Source of the DNA: Corynebacterium otitidis ATCC 51513
GTDB taxonomy: Bacteria > Actinomycetota > Actinomycetes > Mycobacteriales > Mycobacteriaceae
Direction: 5' to 3'
Length of the DNA stretch: 42,271 nt
NCBI RefSeq assembly: GCF_000296405.1
Contig: NZ_JH815193.1
Coordinates: 505,090-547,360 of the forward strand
Part shown: piece by piece, positions 17,011 to 24,673 of the stretch
How positions within the stretch are numbered: the first letter of the stretch is position 1
Layout: each line of letters starts with the position of its first letter
Made by a program: the position numbers and the translations under genes
The notes under the pieces: model-generated
Seen by the model: only the letters and a program-made list of their open reading frames with translations
What the model was told of the DNA's origin: nothing
Database searches by the model: none

Positions 17011-18390
17011 CTAGCTTGCCGCCCGCTCGAGGGTGCCGGTCTGGCGCTCCCGCGGGGCCTCCTCGGGGAAGTCCCGCTTCGCGCCGGCGGGCGCGACCGG
17101 CAGCAGGTCAAAATCCGGGCTGGAGTCCTCCCAGTCGACGATGACCGCACCCGGGCGGCGCATCCGCTCCGGGATGCCGAGGCGCTCGTCGTCGCGGTGG
17201 CGCACGCCGAGGCGCGCGCGGCGCAGCTGGCGGATGCGGCGGCGGCGCAGCGCCTGCTCCTGGCGCACCTGGCCGCGCAGCGCGACGAGGTACGCGGCGA
17301 GTAGCGCGCCCGCGGCGACGGGCAGCGCCCACCACCAGCCGCCGAGCAGCGCCGCGGCGACGACCGCGACGACCACGACGCCGCCGAGCACGAGCAGCGC
17401 GCGGGCGCGCCGCTGGTAGCGCGACGAGCTCTCCTGGGCGTCGGTCTCGGGGTCCCAGCCGCCGCGGCCGCTGCGGCGGCGTGCGAACGCGATCTCCTCC
17501 TCGGTGAGCTCCTCCGAGGAGTCGTCGTCCTCGGCCGGGCTCTCGGCGTCGTCGGCGGTCTCGCCGCGCCGCGGGGCGTCCTCGGCCGCGGCGGCCGCGG
17601 GCTCGGCGTCGTCGTCCTCGCGCTCTGCGGAAGCGTCTGCCTCGTCGGGCTCGTCGGTGGCCTCGGCCTCGGCGCGGCGCGCGGCCGCTCGGCCGCGGGG
17701 CCGCCCGGCGGTGGGGTCGACGTCGCCCGGGTCGAGGTACGCGTCGCTCGCGGCGAACGAATCCTCGTCGCCCGCCTCCTCGTCGAGGGCATCGTCGGCC
17801 TCGTCGCTCGCGTCCCCGGGGAACCCGGCGGCGTTCTCGCCGCCGGAGGCCGCGTCCGCCTCGTCGTCGACGAGCTCGGCGTCCTCGATGTCCTCGGCCT
17901 CGGTTCCGGCCGGGGCCTCGGGCTCCTCGCCGGGGATGACCTCCGCGTCGACGACGTCGCCGGTCGCGGCGAGCGCCCGCTCCCCGCGGGCCGCGTCCGC
18001 CTCGGCCCCGGCTTCTGCGGGCTCCTCGTCGCGAACTGTTCGGCCGGCCCGGCGCGCCCGCCCGGCCGCGGCGTCGCGGGGCGCGGGGTCCTCGCCCGCG
18101 TCGTAGGCGCCGGCGGCGCGCTCCTCGTCCTCGAGCCCGGCGTAGAGGTCGTCGTCCTCGCGCTGGTTTTCGTAGGCCTCGACCGCGCGCCGGTCGAGGT
18201 CGCCGAGCCCCTCGCCGTCGCGGCGGCGGGCGCGCCTGCCGGGGATGTCCTCGCCGCCCTGGTGGAGCAGCCGGGTGTCCTCGAGGCCGCGGCCGGCCTT
18301 GCGGATGCCCTTCCAGTTCTTTCCGACGAGCGGGGCCAGCAGGAAGAGCCAGCCCACGACGAGCGCGACGATGAGGAGGCCACCGGTCAT
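17011..18390 (-). CDS. glpR: divisome membrane protein GlpR/SepX
   Basis: 459 residues. An N-terminal helix (about 4-20, LLIVALVVGWLFLLAPLV) anchors it and is followed by KNWKGIRKAGRG. Residues about 45-300 are a long acidic, Ala/Glu/Asp-rich disordered region. Two further membrane helices lie at about 335-375, and the C-terminus carries RRRR-rich and VIVDWEDSSPDFD segments. This layout matches SepX of Streptomyces and GlpR of C. glutamicum, the membrane receptor of the gephyrin-like FtsZ-binding protein Glp, which coordinates septation and polar growth. Context agrees: glp lies two genes upstream with rimJ between. The start at 18390 has AGGAGG 14 nt upstream, a long spacing. The acidic linker is longer than I would expect in short versions of the family. 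Confidence 0.82.
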   Translation of the reverse strand: MTGGLLIVALVVGWLFLLAPLVGKNWKGIRKAGRGLEDTRLLHQGGEDIPGRRARRRDGEGLGDLDRRAVEAYENQREDDDLYAGLEDEERAAGAYDAGEDPAPRDAAAGRARRAGRTVRDEEPAEAGAEADAARGERALAATGDVVDAEVIPGEEPEAPAGTEAEDIEDAELVDDEADAASGGENAAGFPGDASDEADDALDEEAGDEDSFAASDAYLDPGDVDPTAGRPRGRAAARRAEAEATDEPDEADASAEREDDDAEPAAAAAEDAPRRGETADDAESPAEDDDSSEELTEEEIAFARRRSGRGGWDPETDAQESSSRYQRRARALLVLGGVVVVAVVAAALLGGWWWALPVAAGALLAAYLVALRGQVRQEQALRRRRIRQLRRARLGVRHRDDERLGIPERMRRPGAVIVDWEDSSPDFDLLPVAPAGAKRDFPEEAPRERQTGTLERAAS

Positions 18391-18532
18391 GGTTTGTGAG
18401 TCATCCTCCTAGGTGGGTGGGACGGCGGACCACGCGGCCGGCGCCTGCCCCGGAAGGCCGGGCTGCGCGGCGGCGTTGAGGGGCCCAATTCTAGCCGCGG
18501 GGTCGGCCGCGGTGGCCCGTCCCACGCCGCGG

Positions 18533-19222
18533 CTATGGACGGCGCAGCCGGCCCGCGCGGCGCAGCCGCTCGACGGCGGGCACGGCGAAGTCCTCCCGGT
18601 TGAGCCCGGCGAGGTAGTGGTCGCGCCACACGCCGTCGATGTGGATGTTGCGCCGCAAGAGCCCCTCGACGCGGAAGCCGTTGCCGGTGAGCACGCGCCC
18701 GGAGGCGGGGTTTTCGGGGAGGAAGGTGGCGGTGAGCCGGTGGAGGCCGGCGGCGCCGAACGCGAGGTCGACGCCGAGGGCGGTCGCGGCGGTCGCGACG
18801 CCGCGCCCGGTGGCCGGGGAGAAGACCCAGTAGCCGAGCCACGCCTCGCACACGGTGCCGCGCTGGATGGAGCCGATGGTGAGCTGGCCTAGGAACCGCC
18901 CGTCGACCTCGACGGCGAGCGGGATGAGCTCCCCGGCGAACGCGAGGCGGCGCAGCGAGAGGAAGTAGCTCCACCACGCCGAGGCGGTGTGGCTGGCTGC
19001 CCAGCCGCCGGGCACGGTCGGCTCGACGGGGCGGAGCTTCGGCTCGTCAGCGAGGCGCTGGCGGCGCCACTCCCCGCCGTCTCTGGCGCGCACGGGCCTA
19101 AGCCGCACGCGCGCGCCGTCGGGCAGGCGCACGGCCTCGGTGGGCATCGGCCAGCCGGGGTGCGGCTCGCGCGCGGAGCGGCGGCCCGGCCCGCGCTGCT
19201 GTCCGAAGAGGTCGAATACCAC
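18533..19222 (-). CDS. rimJ: RimJ/RimL-type GNAT N-acetyltransferase
   Basis: 229 residues. A GNAT fold of the RimJ type that transfers acetyl from acetyl-CoA to protein N-terminal or lysine amino groups. The acetyl-CoA loop GRGVATAA lies near 143-150, followed by the typical RLTATFLPENPASGRVLTGNGF-like motif (N and S of beta-4/alpha-4) and a C-terminal RDHYLAGLNREDF. The GTG at 19222 is chosen as the first start in frame; AGGGCAGGG about 12 nt upstream is a weak site. It lies 23 nt after glp and 142 nt before glpR, on the same strand, the usual order in Corynebacterium. Its real substrate here is unknown; the conserved position between two division genes suggests a link, as inference. Confidence 0.85.
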   Translation of the reverse strand: MVFDLFGQQRGPGRRSAREPHPGWPMPTEAVRLPDGARVRLRPVRARDGGEWRRQRLADEPKLRPVEPTVPGGWAASHTASAWWSYFLSLRRLAFAGELIPLAVEVDGRFLGQLTIGSIQRGTVCEAWLGYWVFSPATGRGVATAATALGVDLAFGAAGLHRLTATFLPENPASGRVLTGNGFRVEGLLRRNIHIDGVWRDHYLAGLNREDFAVPAVERLRRAGRLRRP

Positions 19223-19245
19223 CTGTCGGCCGTGCCCTGCCCTTG

Positions 19246-20529
19246 TTAGGAGCGCTGCCCGAGGAAGCGCACGGAGACGACCTCGCCGGGGGCGACGTGG
19301 GTGGTCTCTGCGGGGAGGTGGACCATGGCGTTGGCCTCCGCGAGGCCGGCGAGCAGGTGGGCGGGCGCGCCGCCGGCGCCGCCGCGGGCCTCGACGAGGT
19401 AGTCGCCGGTCTCGGCGTCGCGCATGAGCTGGGCGCGCACGAAGCCCTCCCGGCCGGGCTGGGAGTCGAGGTGGTTGAGGATGCGGGCGTTGACCTCGCG
19501 GCGCAGCGCGGCGCGCCGCCCGAGCGAGCGCCTGATGACGGGGCGGACGAACACCTCGAAGATGACGAGCGCGGAGACGGGGTTGCTCGGCAGGAGGAAC
19601 ACGGGCGCGCGGTTCTCGCCGAGCAGCCCGAAGCCCTGCACGGAGCCGGGGTGCATGGCGACGCGCTCGGTGTCGATGTCGCCGAGCCGGCTAAGCACCT
19701 GGCGGACCGTGTAGCTGGCGCGGCCGCCGACGGCGCCGGCGATGACGAGGATCTCGCTGCGCATGAGCTGCGACTCGATGATCTCGCGCAGCCGCCTGGG
19801 CTCGCCGGCGGCGATGCCCACGCGGTGCGGCTCGGCGCCGGCCTCCTTCGCGGCGGCGGCGAGCGCGTAGGAGTTGACGTCGACGACCTGGCCGAGGCCG
19901 GGCTGGCGGGTGATGTCGACGAGCTCCGAGCCGACGGAGATGATCGAGACCCTCGGCCTGGGGTAGACGAGCACCTTGCCGCGGCCCACCGCGGCGAGCA
20001 GCCCCACCTGCGCGGGGCCCAAGATGCTGCCGGCGGAGACCGCGACGTCGCCGGGACGGATGTCGTCGCCGGCGCGGCGCACGAAGTCCCCGGAGCGTAC
20101 CGGGCGGCGCGCGACGACGCGGCGCCGGCCCCGGTCGCTCCACGCGAGCGGCAGCACAGCGTCCGCGAGCGAGGGCAGGGGAGCGCCGGTCTGCACGCCC
20201 ATCGCCTGCTTCGGCTGGAGGCGCAGCGGCTGCTGGGAGCCGGCCTGGATCTCCCCGACGACGGGGAGGCTGGGCGCGCTCGCGGGGGCGGGGCGGCCCT
20301 CCCCGTCGGCGAGCGCGTGGCGGCCAGAGAGCCCGGCCTCGCCGCCGACGTCGACGGCGCGCACCGCATATCCGTCGATCGCGGCCTGCGCGAATCCCGG
20401 GAGCGCCCGGTCGGCCTCGACCTCCTCGGCGCACATCATGCCGAGCGCGTCGACGATGGAGATCCGCACCGGCTTCGGCGCGACGGCGGCGTCGGTGACC
20501 AGGGCGAGCTGGTCGTCTACGGAACGCAT
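19246..20529 (-). CDS. glp: gephyrin-like (MoeA-like) division protein Glp
   Basis: 427 residues with the four-domain MoeA plan: domain with FAQAAIDGYAV (about 45-55), the MoCF-like domain about 190-330 and a C-terminal beta barrel (about 345-427). True MoeA enzymes have GG-S-G-type loops for molybdate insertion; here the loop reads AGAVGGRASYT, so the active site looks degenerate. DVNSYAL retains the Asp-x-Asn element. This and the glpR neighbour fit corynebacterial Glp, which binds FtsZ and its receptor GlpR, rather than cofactor synthesis. The ATG at 20529 starts MRSVDDQL as in homologues, with GGGAGCTAG just upstream. It follows galU by 64 nt on the same strand. A residual MoeA activity cannot be excluded from sequence. 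Confidence 0.8.
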   Translation of the reverse strand: MRSVDDQLALVTDAAVAPKPVRISIVDALGMMCAEEVEADRALPGFAQAAIDGYAVRAVDVGGEAGLSGRHALADGEGRPAPASAPSLPVVGEIQAGSQQPLRLQPKQAMGVQTGAPLPSLADAVLPLAWSDRGRRRVVARRPVRSGDFVRRAGDDIRPGDVAVSAGSILGPAQVGLLAAVGRGKVLVYPRPRVSIISVGSELVDITRQPGLGQVVDVNSYALAAAAKEAGAEPHRVGIAAGEPRRLREIIESQLMRSEILVIAGAVGGRASYTVRQVLSRLGDIDTERVAMHPGSVQGFGLLGENRAPVFLLPSNPVSALVIFEVFVRPVIRRSLGRRAALRREVNARILNHLDSQPGREGFVRAQLMRDAETGDYLVEARGGAGGAPAHLLAGLAEANAMVHLPAETTHVAPGEVVSVRFLGQRS

Positions 20530-20593
20530 CGGTGTCGTCTAGCTCCCTTCCTCACAGGCGCGGCCCCGGCCTCGGCCCGGGGCGGCTCGTCAT

Positions 20594-21550
20594 CTAGGGC
20601 CGCCCGCCGCCCGAGCGACCGGAGCGGTGCTCGTCGAGGAGCGCCTGGATCTCCTCCTCGAGGTGCTCGCCGTAGTCGGGGTCGCCGAGCCCGAAGTCGA
20701 CGCAGGCCTTGATGAACCCGGCGGGGTTGCCGAGGTCGTGGCGCTTGCCCTCGTGGACGACGACGTGGACGGGGTGGCCCTCGTCGATGAGCAGCTCGAC
20801 GGCGTCGGTGAGCTGCAGCTCGCCGCCCTTGCCGGGGGTGATGCGCTTCAGCGCGTCGAAGATGTCCCGGTCGAGGAGGTAGCGGCCCGCGGCCGCGAGC
20901 TTCGAGGGCGCGTCCTTTAAGGCGGGCTTCTCGACCATGCCGGTGACCTTCTTCACCTCGGCGCCGGCGGCCTTAGAGACGGACTTGTCGCAGTCGTCGA
21001 CGGCGAACACCCCGTAGCTGGAGACCGCCTCGTCGGGCACGGGGAAAGCGCACAGCACGCTGCCGCCGAGGCGCTCGCGCACGGCGGCCATCTTCTCTAG
21101 CACCCCGTAGGGAAGCACGAGGTCGTCGGGCAGCATGACGCCCACACAGTCCTCGTCGTCGTCGAGGACCTGCTCGGCCACGCCGACGGCGTGGCCGAGG
21201 CCGAGCGGCTCCTCCTGGACGACGGCGACGGCGTCGATGAGCTCGGGCGCGCGGGTGATCTTCCTGAGCTGCTCCTCCTTGCCGCGGCCCTTGAGGGTCT
21301 CCTCGAGGCCCTCGGCGCGCTCGAAATACTGCTCGACGGAGTGCTTCGTCGGGGAGGTGACGATCGCCAGGCGCTCCGCGCCGAGCTGCGCGGCCTCCTG
21401 CGCGATGAGCTCGATGCCCGGGGTGTCGACGACGGGCAGGAGCTCCTTGGGCACCATCTTGGTCACCGGAAGGAAACGGGTTCCCAGCCCCGCGGCGGGC
21501 ACCACGACGGTGCGCACGGCGCGCGAATGCTGCCGTTGTGCTGAATCCAT
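20594..21550 (-). CDS. galU: UTP-glucose-1-phosphate uridylyltransferase
   Basis: 318 residues. It makes UDP-glucose from UTP and glucose 1-phosphate, needed for arabinogalactan, trehalose and glycogen-related pathways. The nucleotide-binding motif PAAGLGTRFLPVTK and PKELLPVVDTPGIE lie at about 18-45. EEPLGLGHAV, the metal-binding DDLV and GKGGELQLTDAVE (substrate loop) follow. The short N-terminal extension and C-terminal helix are normal. The ATG at 21550 has no Shine-Dalgarno; TAGCAT ends 8 nt upstream, which suggests a leaderless transcript. First gene of the run galU-glp-rimJ-glpR, and divergent from the folate gene over 147 nt. High confidence. Confidence 0.96.
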   Translation of the reverse strand: MDSAQRQHSRAVRTVVVPAAGLGTRFLPVTKMVPKELLPVVDTPGIELIAQEAAQLGAERLAIVTSPTKHSVEQYFERAEGLEETLKGRGKEEQLRKITRAPELIDAVAVVQEEPLGLGHAVGVAEQVLDDDEDCVGVMLPDDLVLPYGVLEKMAAVRERLGGSVLCAFPVPDEAVSSYGVFAVDDCDKSVSKAAGAEVKKVTGMVEKPALKDAPSKLAAAGRYLLDRDIFDALKRITPGKGGELQLTDAVELLIDEGHPVHVVVHEGKRHDLGNPAGFIKACVDFGLGDPDYGEHLEEEIQALLDEHRSGRSGGGRP

Positions 21551-21558
21551 AGCCCGTC

Positions 21559-21564
21559 ATGCTA
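21559..21564 (-). promoter_or_regulatory. -10 element of galU (leaderless)
   Basis: TAGCAT on the minus strand, 8 nt before the galU ATG, with no ribosome-binding site in between. Confidence 0.5.
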
Positions 21565-21684
21565 CCCGCCCCGCCGGGGGAAAAGCCCAGCGGCAGGCCG
21601 CGCTGGCGTGCCCGAATACCCGTTTCCCGCGCGGATCGCCCAGCCCGGCGGGCCGGCGCGGCGGCCGACGCTCCCCGCCCGGGC

Positions 21685-21690
21685 TAGGTT
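21685..21690 (+). promoter_or_regulatory. -10 element of the 5-FCL gene (leaderless)
   Basis: TAGGTT seven nt before the ATG at 21698, no Shine-Dalgarno. It pairs with the divergent galU -10 across a 147-nt spacer. Confidence 0.5.
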
Positions 21691-21697
21691 GGGGCTC

Positions 21698-22324
21698 ATG
21701 GCTACTTCGGCTTCCAACACATCCCCCGCAGAGCGCAAGGACGAGATCCGCCGCGAGCTGCGCGCCCGGCGCGAGGACCTCCCCGCCGAGGAGCGCGGCC
21801 GCCTAGACAACGCGATCGTCTCCTTCCTCGCGGCGAGGCTGCGCGCCCTGCCCGGCACCCCACGGCTGATCGCCGCGTACTCGCCGCTGGCCACAGAGCC
21901 CGGCGGGCCGGCGCTGCTCGACGTCCTCCAGGGGGAGACCGCGCAGGTGCTGCTGCCCATCACGGGCGCGAACGGGAAGCTCTCGTGGGCGCCGTACCGG
22001 GGCGCGGGCCGGATGCGCTCTGGCCGCTTCGACATCGCCGAGCCGGACCCTAAGGAGGCGCGCGGCAACGAGGCGCTCGCCGAGTGCGAGCTCATCGTCG
22101 TGCCGACCCTGGGGCTCACGCCGGACGGCTACCGGCTGGGCAAGGGCGGCGGCTTCTATGACCGGGCGCTCGCCGAGCTCGACGCGCTCGACGGGCCGCG
22201 CCCGGAGGTCGTGGCTCTCGCCTACGACTGGGAGGTGCGCTCGGACATCCCCACCGAGGACCACGACCTGCCCGTCGACGCGTACGCCACCCAGAGCGGC
22301 TTCACGCTCCTCGACGAGGAGTAG
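21698..22324 (+). CDS. 5-formyltetrahydrofolate cyclo-ligase
   Basis: 208 residues, usual length. ATP-dependent enzyme that turns 5-formyl-THF into 5,10-methenyl-THF, returning stored folate to the C1 pool. The N-terminal helix has KDEIRRELRARREDL with the conserved Arg. VLLPITG, a middle EP region and the diagnostic LGKGGGFYDRAL motif near residues 146-157 are present, followed by the AYDWEV and D-LPVDA end motif. The ATG at 21698 is supported by family length and by the -10 hexamer 7 nt upstream. The next gene encodes a SAF-domain protein 82 nt downstream, then mscL, the same order I recall from Corynebacterium. Cytoplasmic. Confidence 0.95.
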   Translation: MATSASNTSPAERKDEIRRELRARREDLPAEERGRLDNAIVSFLAARLRALPGTPRLIAAYSPLATEPGGPALLDVLQGETAQVLLPITGANGKLSWAPYRGAGRMRSGRFDIAEPDPKEARGNEALAECELIVVPTLGLTPDGYRLGKGGGFYDRALAELDALDGPRPEVVALAYDWEVRSDIPTEDHDLPVDAYATQSGFTLLDEE

Positions 22325-22406
22325 CGACCGGCTCTCACCTCTTTTCCCCGGCCCCCGCCGCGCGCTTATGGAACCGCGCCGGCGGGCGGGCGCGTCGAAG
22401 CGCTCC

Positions 22407-23066
22407 ATGGGGCTGGACCTTAAGGGCCTTCTCGACTCCGCGCGCCGCCCGGGATACCGGCGCTCCCTTTATCTGCGCCGCGCCGCCGCCGGCGCGCTCG
22501 TCGCGGCCGCGGGCCTCGGCGTGCTCGCCGAGCGCGGCGGGGAGGTCCCCGTCCTCGCCCTCGCCGAGCCGGTCGAGGCGGGCTCCCCCATCGGTGCCGC
22601 CGCGCTCACCGAGCAGCGCGTCCCGCCCGCCCTCGCGCCGCAGGGCCACCTCTCGGGCCCGGAGGGCATAGAGCGCGCCGCGGGCGCGGTGGCGACCGCG
22701 CCGCTCGCCGCGGGAGAGATCCTCACCGAGCACAAGCTCCTCGGCCACGACTCCGCGGCGCGCCTCCTCGGCGAGACCCCGCCCGAGCTCGGCCCCGCGA
22801 CGCTCGTGCCGCTCGCGGTCGCCGCCCCGGAGATCCTCCCCCTTTTGCGCCACGGCGACGTCGTCAGCGTGATTAGCCACGACGGGGACCGGCCCCGGGT
22901 CGTCGCCGGCGGGGCGCGCGTCGTGCTCGCCGGCGAGCCCGGCGAGGAGTCCTCGGACCGGGTGCTCCTCGCCCTGCCCGAGGTGCCCGCCGAGGAGGTC
23001 GCGGCCGCCTCTCTCGTCGCGCCGCTCACCCTGGTCGTTACCGGGCCGCGCGCCCGCGTGGCCTGA
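22407..23066 (+). CDS. SAF-domain (CpaB/RcpC-like) membrane-anchored protein
   Basis: 219 residues from this start. A basic N-terminus (LRR) precedes one membrane helix at about 25-40, then an outside SAF domain with PVLALAEPVEAGSPIGAAALTEQRVP and PLAAGEILTEHKLL, and a second beta-rich half with VLLALPEVPAEEVAAASLVAPLTLVV. This resembles the CpaB/RcpC proteins that stabilise Flp-pilus secretins, but no pilus genes are close. In Corynebacterium a SAF protein sits at this place upstream of mscL. The start is uncertain: ATG 22368 adds 13 basic residues, and neither start has a clear ribosome-binding site; 22407 gives the usual short stretch before the helix. Confidence 0.75.
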   Translation: MGLDLKGLLDSARRPGYRRSLYLRRAAAGALVAAAGLGVLAERGGEVPVLALAEPVEAGSPIGAAALTEQRVPPALAPQGHLSGPEGIERAAGAVATAPLAAGEILTEHKLLGHDSAARLLGETPPELGPATLVPLAVAAPEILPLLRHGDVVSVISHDGDRPRVVAGGARVVLAGEPGEESSDRVLLALPEVPAEEVAAASLVAPLTLVVTGPRARVA

Positions 23067-23193
23067 CCGGGGCGGGAGCCCTTCCGGCTACGGTGGACCC
23101 GCGCGGCCGCGGCCCGACGCGGCCGGCTTAGGGGCCACCCGCCCCCGACCTTCGCGTCCTACCCGACTGACTGATTTTATTAAGGAGCTGGCC

Positions 23194-23700
23194 GTGCTCA
23201 AGGGATTCCGCGACTTCATCCTCCGCGGGAACGTCATCGAACTCTCCGTCGCCGTGGTCATCGGCGCGGCGTTCACCTCGATCGTCGAGGCGTCCACCGA
23301 CAACATCGTCAACCCGCTCGTCGCCGCACTCGGCGGGGACGGCAGCGAGGTCGAGGGCTTAAGCGTCCAGCTCATCTCGGGCAACTCGGCGACGATCATC
23401 GACTTCGGGAAGGTCATCTCCGCGGCGATCAACTTCCTGCTCGTCGCGACGGTCGTCTACTTCATCCTCATCGCCCCGATGAACAAGCTCGCGGAGCTGA
23501 AGAAGAAGCGCCTCGGCGTCGAGGCCGAGGAGGCCGAGGAGCTGCCCGACGACCAGCACCTCCTCGCCGAGATCCGCGATCTCTTGAAGGAGCGCGCCGG
23601 CGAGCTCGAGGAGCCGAGCGGCCGCCACAGCGTCCCCGAGACCGCGCCGCAGGCCGGCACCGCCGACGGGCCCGGCGCCGAGGACGGGAAGAACAGCTAG
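23194..23700 (+). CDS. mscL: large-conductance mechanosensitive channel MscL
   Basis: 168 residues. It opens under membrane tension and releases solutes on hypo-osmotic shock. MLKGFRDFILRGNVIELSVAVVIGAAF is the conserved N-terminal amphipathic helix and TM1 start; TM2 lies at about 70-92 (INFLLVATVVYFILIAPMN). A cytoplasmic helix with EEAEELPDDQHLLAEIRDLL follows, and then about 45 extra residues rich in Pro, Gly, Asp and Glu, longer than in E. coli MscL. The GTG start at 23194 has AAGGAG six nt upstream. It fits the other osmoadaptation genes in this window. A strong terminator follows within 62 nt. Confidence 0.96.
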   Translation: MLKGFRDFILRGNVIELSVAVVIGAAFTSIVEASTDNIVNPLVAALGGDGSEVEGLSVQLISGNSATIIDFGKVISAAINFLLVATVVYFILIAPMNKLAELKKKRLGVEAEEAEELPDDQHLLAEIRDLLKERAGELEEPSGRHSVPETAPQAGTADGPGAEDGKNS

Positions 23701-23714
23701 CCCGCGCGCGCAAC

Positions 23715-23762
23715 AACGCCGCCGGCCGCTCCCGGATCGCCCGGGCCGCGGCCGGCGGCGTT
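23715..23762. terminator. bidirectional terminator between mscL and the convergent gene
   Basis: Perfect 15-bp arms (23715-23729 and 23748-23762) around an 18-nt loop that itself contains CCCGG/CCGGG. TTCTCGTGTCT follows on the plus strand and TTGTTGCG on the minus strand. It separates mscL from the convergent small gene. Confidence 0.9.
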
Positions 23763-23778
23763 CTCGTGTCTCTGGGTG

Positions 23779-23982
23779 TTAGTAGTGCGGCGGGCGCTCC
23801 TCGCGCAGCTCCTCCTCGCGGCTGCGCTCGGGCTCGGCGGGAGCGTCCTCGTCGAGCGCGACGACGCGCTGCGCGTCGGCGTCCGCGCTGCCTGCGAAGC
23901 CGTGGTGCGGCGTGTCGGCGAGCCGGTCGATGTTGGCGGCGTCGCTCGGCCGCCGCGCCCGGCGGCGCTTGCGGATGGTCAT
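23779..23982 (-). CDS. small charged protein, conserved position
   Basis: 67 residues from the ATG at 23982. A very basic N-terminus (IRKRRRARRPS) is followed by an acidic end (PERSREEELREERPP). No family is recognised and no membrane helix is present. The start is a choice: the frame also opens at 24042 with a TTG, but that region holds a GCCGCC/GGCGGC hairpin that looks like the end of the moaB-like transcript. GGGGAGG lies about 15 nt before the ATG. It is downstream of the moaB-like gene on the same strand and convergent with mscL. Confidence 0.5.
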   Translation of the reverse strand: MTIRKRRRARRPSDAANIDRLADTPHHGFAGSADADAQRVVALDEDAPAEPERSREEELREERPPHY

Positions 23983-24065
23983 GGGCTTTGGCTCGCCCCT
24001 CCCCTCTCGGCTCGTGGCTCGACTGCTCGGCGCCGCCTTCAACGGCGGCGGGTCGTCATCCCTCG

Positions 24066-24668
24066 CTAGTGGCGGCGCGACTGGCGCACGGCCGCCTCGA
24101 CGAGCGGGAGGACGACCTCGAGGCCGGACCGGATCCCGGCCCGCCCCGCGGGCAGGTTGATGACCACCGTCGACCCGGAGATCCCCGCCACCCCGCGGGA
24201 GAGCGCCCCGTCGGCGTCGCCCGCCTTCAGCGCGGCGGCGCGCAGCGCCTCGGAGAGGCCGGGGAGCTCCCGGTCGAGGAGCGCGGCGGTGGCCTCCGGG
24301 GCGCGGTGGCGCCCGGCGACCCCCACCCCGCCGACGGTGAGGACGAGGTCCACTCCCCCGACGACGGCGTGCTCGAGGGCGGCGGTGATCTCCTCGTCGG
24401 CCGCGCCGACGCTCACCAGCCCGGTGACGACGTGGCCGCCCTCGGCGGCGAGCTCCCCGGCGAGCTTCGCCGCGCCCGGCTCCCCGAAGCGGTCGGCGAC
24501 CTCGACGACGAGCGCGGTGCTGCGCCGGATCGGTGTGGGCTCGTTATCCGCGGCGCGCAGGTAGTCGTCGTCCGGCTCGGGCACGCCGGCGAACCGGGCG
24601 CCCACCTCCGCCTCCCCGCCGAGGCGCTCCGCGAGCGGCGCGGGCGCGCCGCTGGTGTTCTCTGCCAT
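24066..24668 (-). CDS. MoaB/MogA-like protein with altered active site
   Basis: 200 residues. The MoCF-binding fold is clear: an N-terminal extension of about 50 residues, TALVVEVADR, the LVLTVGGVGVAGRHRAPEAT block (about 109-128) and GVAGISGSTVVINLPAG (about 160-176). In active MoaB/MogA the first block reads TGGTG with RD-TPEAT; here the Thr is Val and the Asp is His, and the second loop lacks the usual Arg/Lys pattern. So molybdopterin adenylylation is doubtful. It starts 5 nt after htrA (ATG 24668, GGGGAAG upstream), and the htrA-moaB2 neighbourhood is the same as pepD-moaB2 in M. tuberculosis. It may have taken a non-enzymatic or envelope-stress role; this is inference. Confidence 0.8.
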   Translation of the reverse strand: MAENTSGAPAPLAERLGGEAEVGARFAGVPEPDDDYLRAADNEPTPIRRSTALVVEVADRFGEPGAAKLAGELAAEGGHVVTGLVSVGAADEEITAALEHAVVGGVDLVLTVGGVGVAGRHRAPEATAALLDRELPGLSEALRAAALKAGDADGALSRGVAGISGSTVVINLPAGRAGIRSGLEVVLPLVEAAVRQSRRH

Positions 24669-24673
24669 GGACT

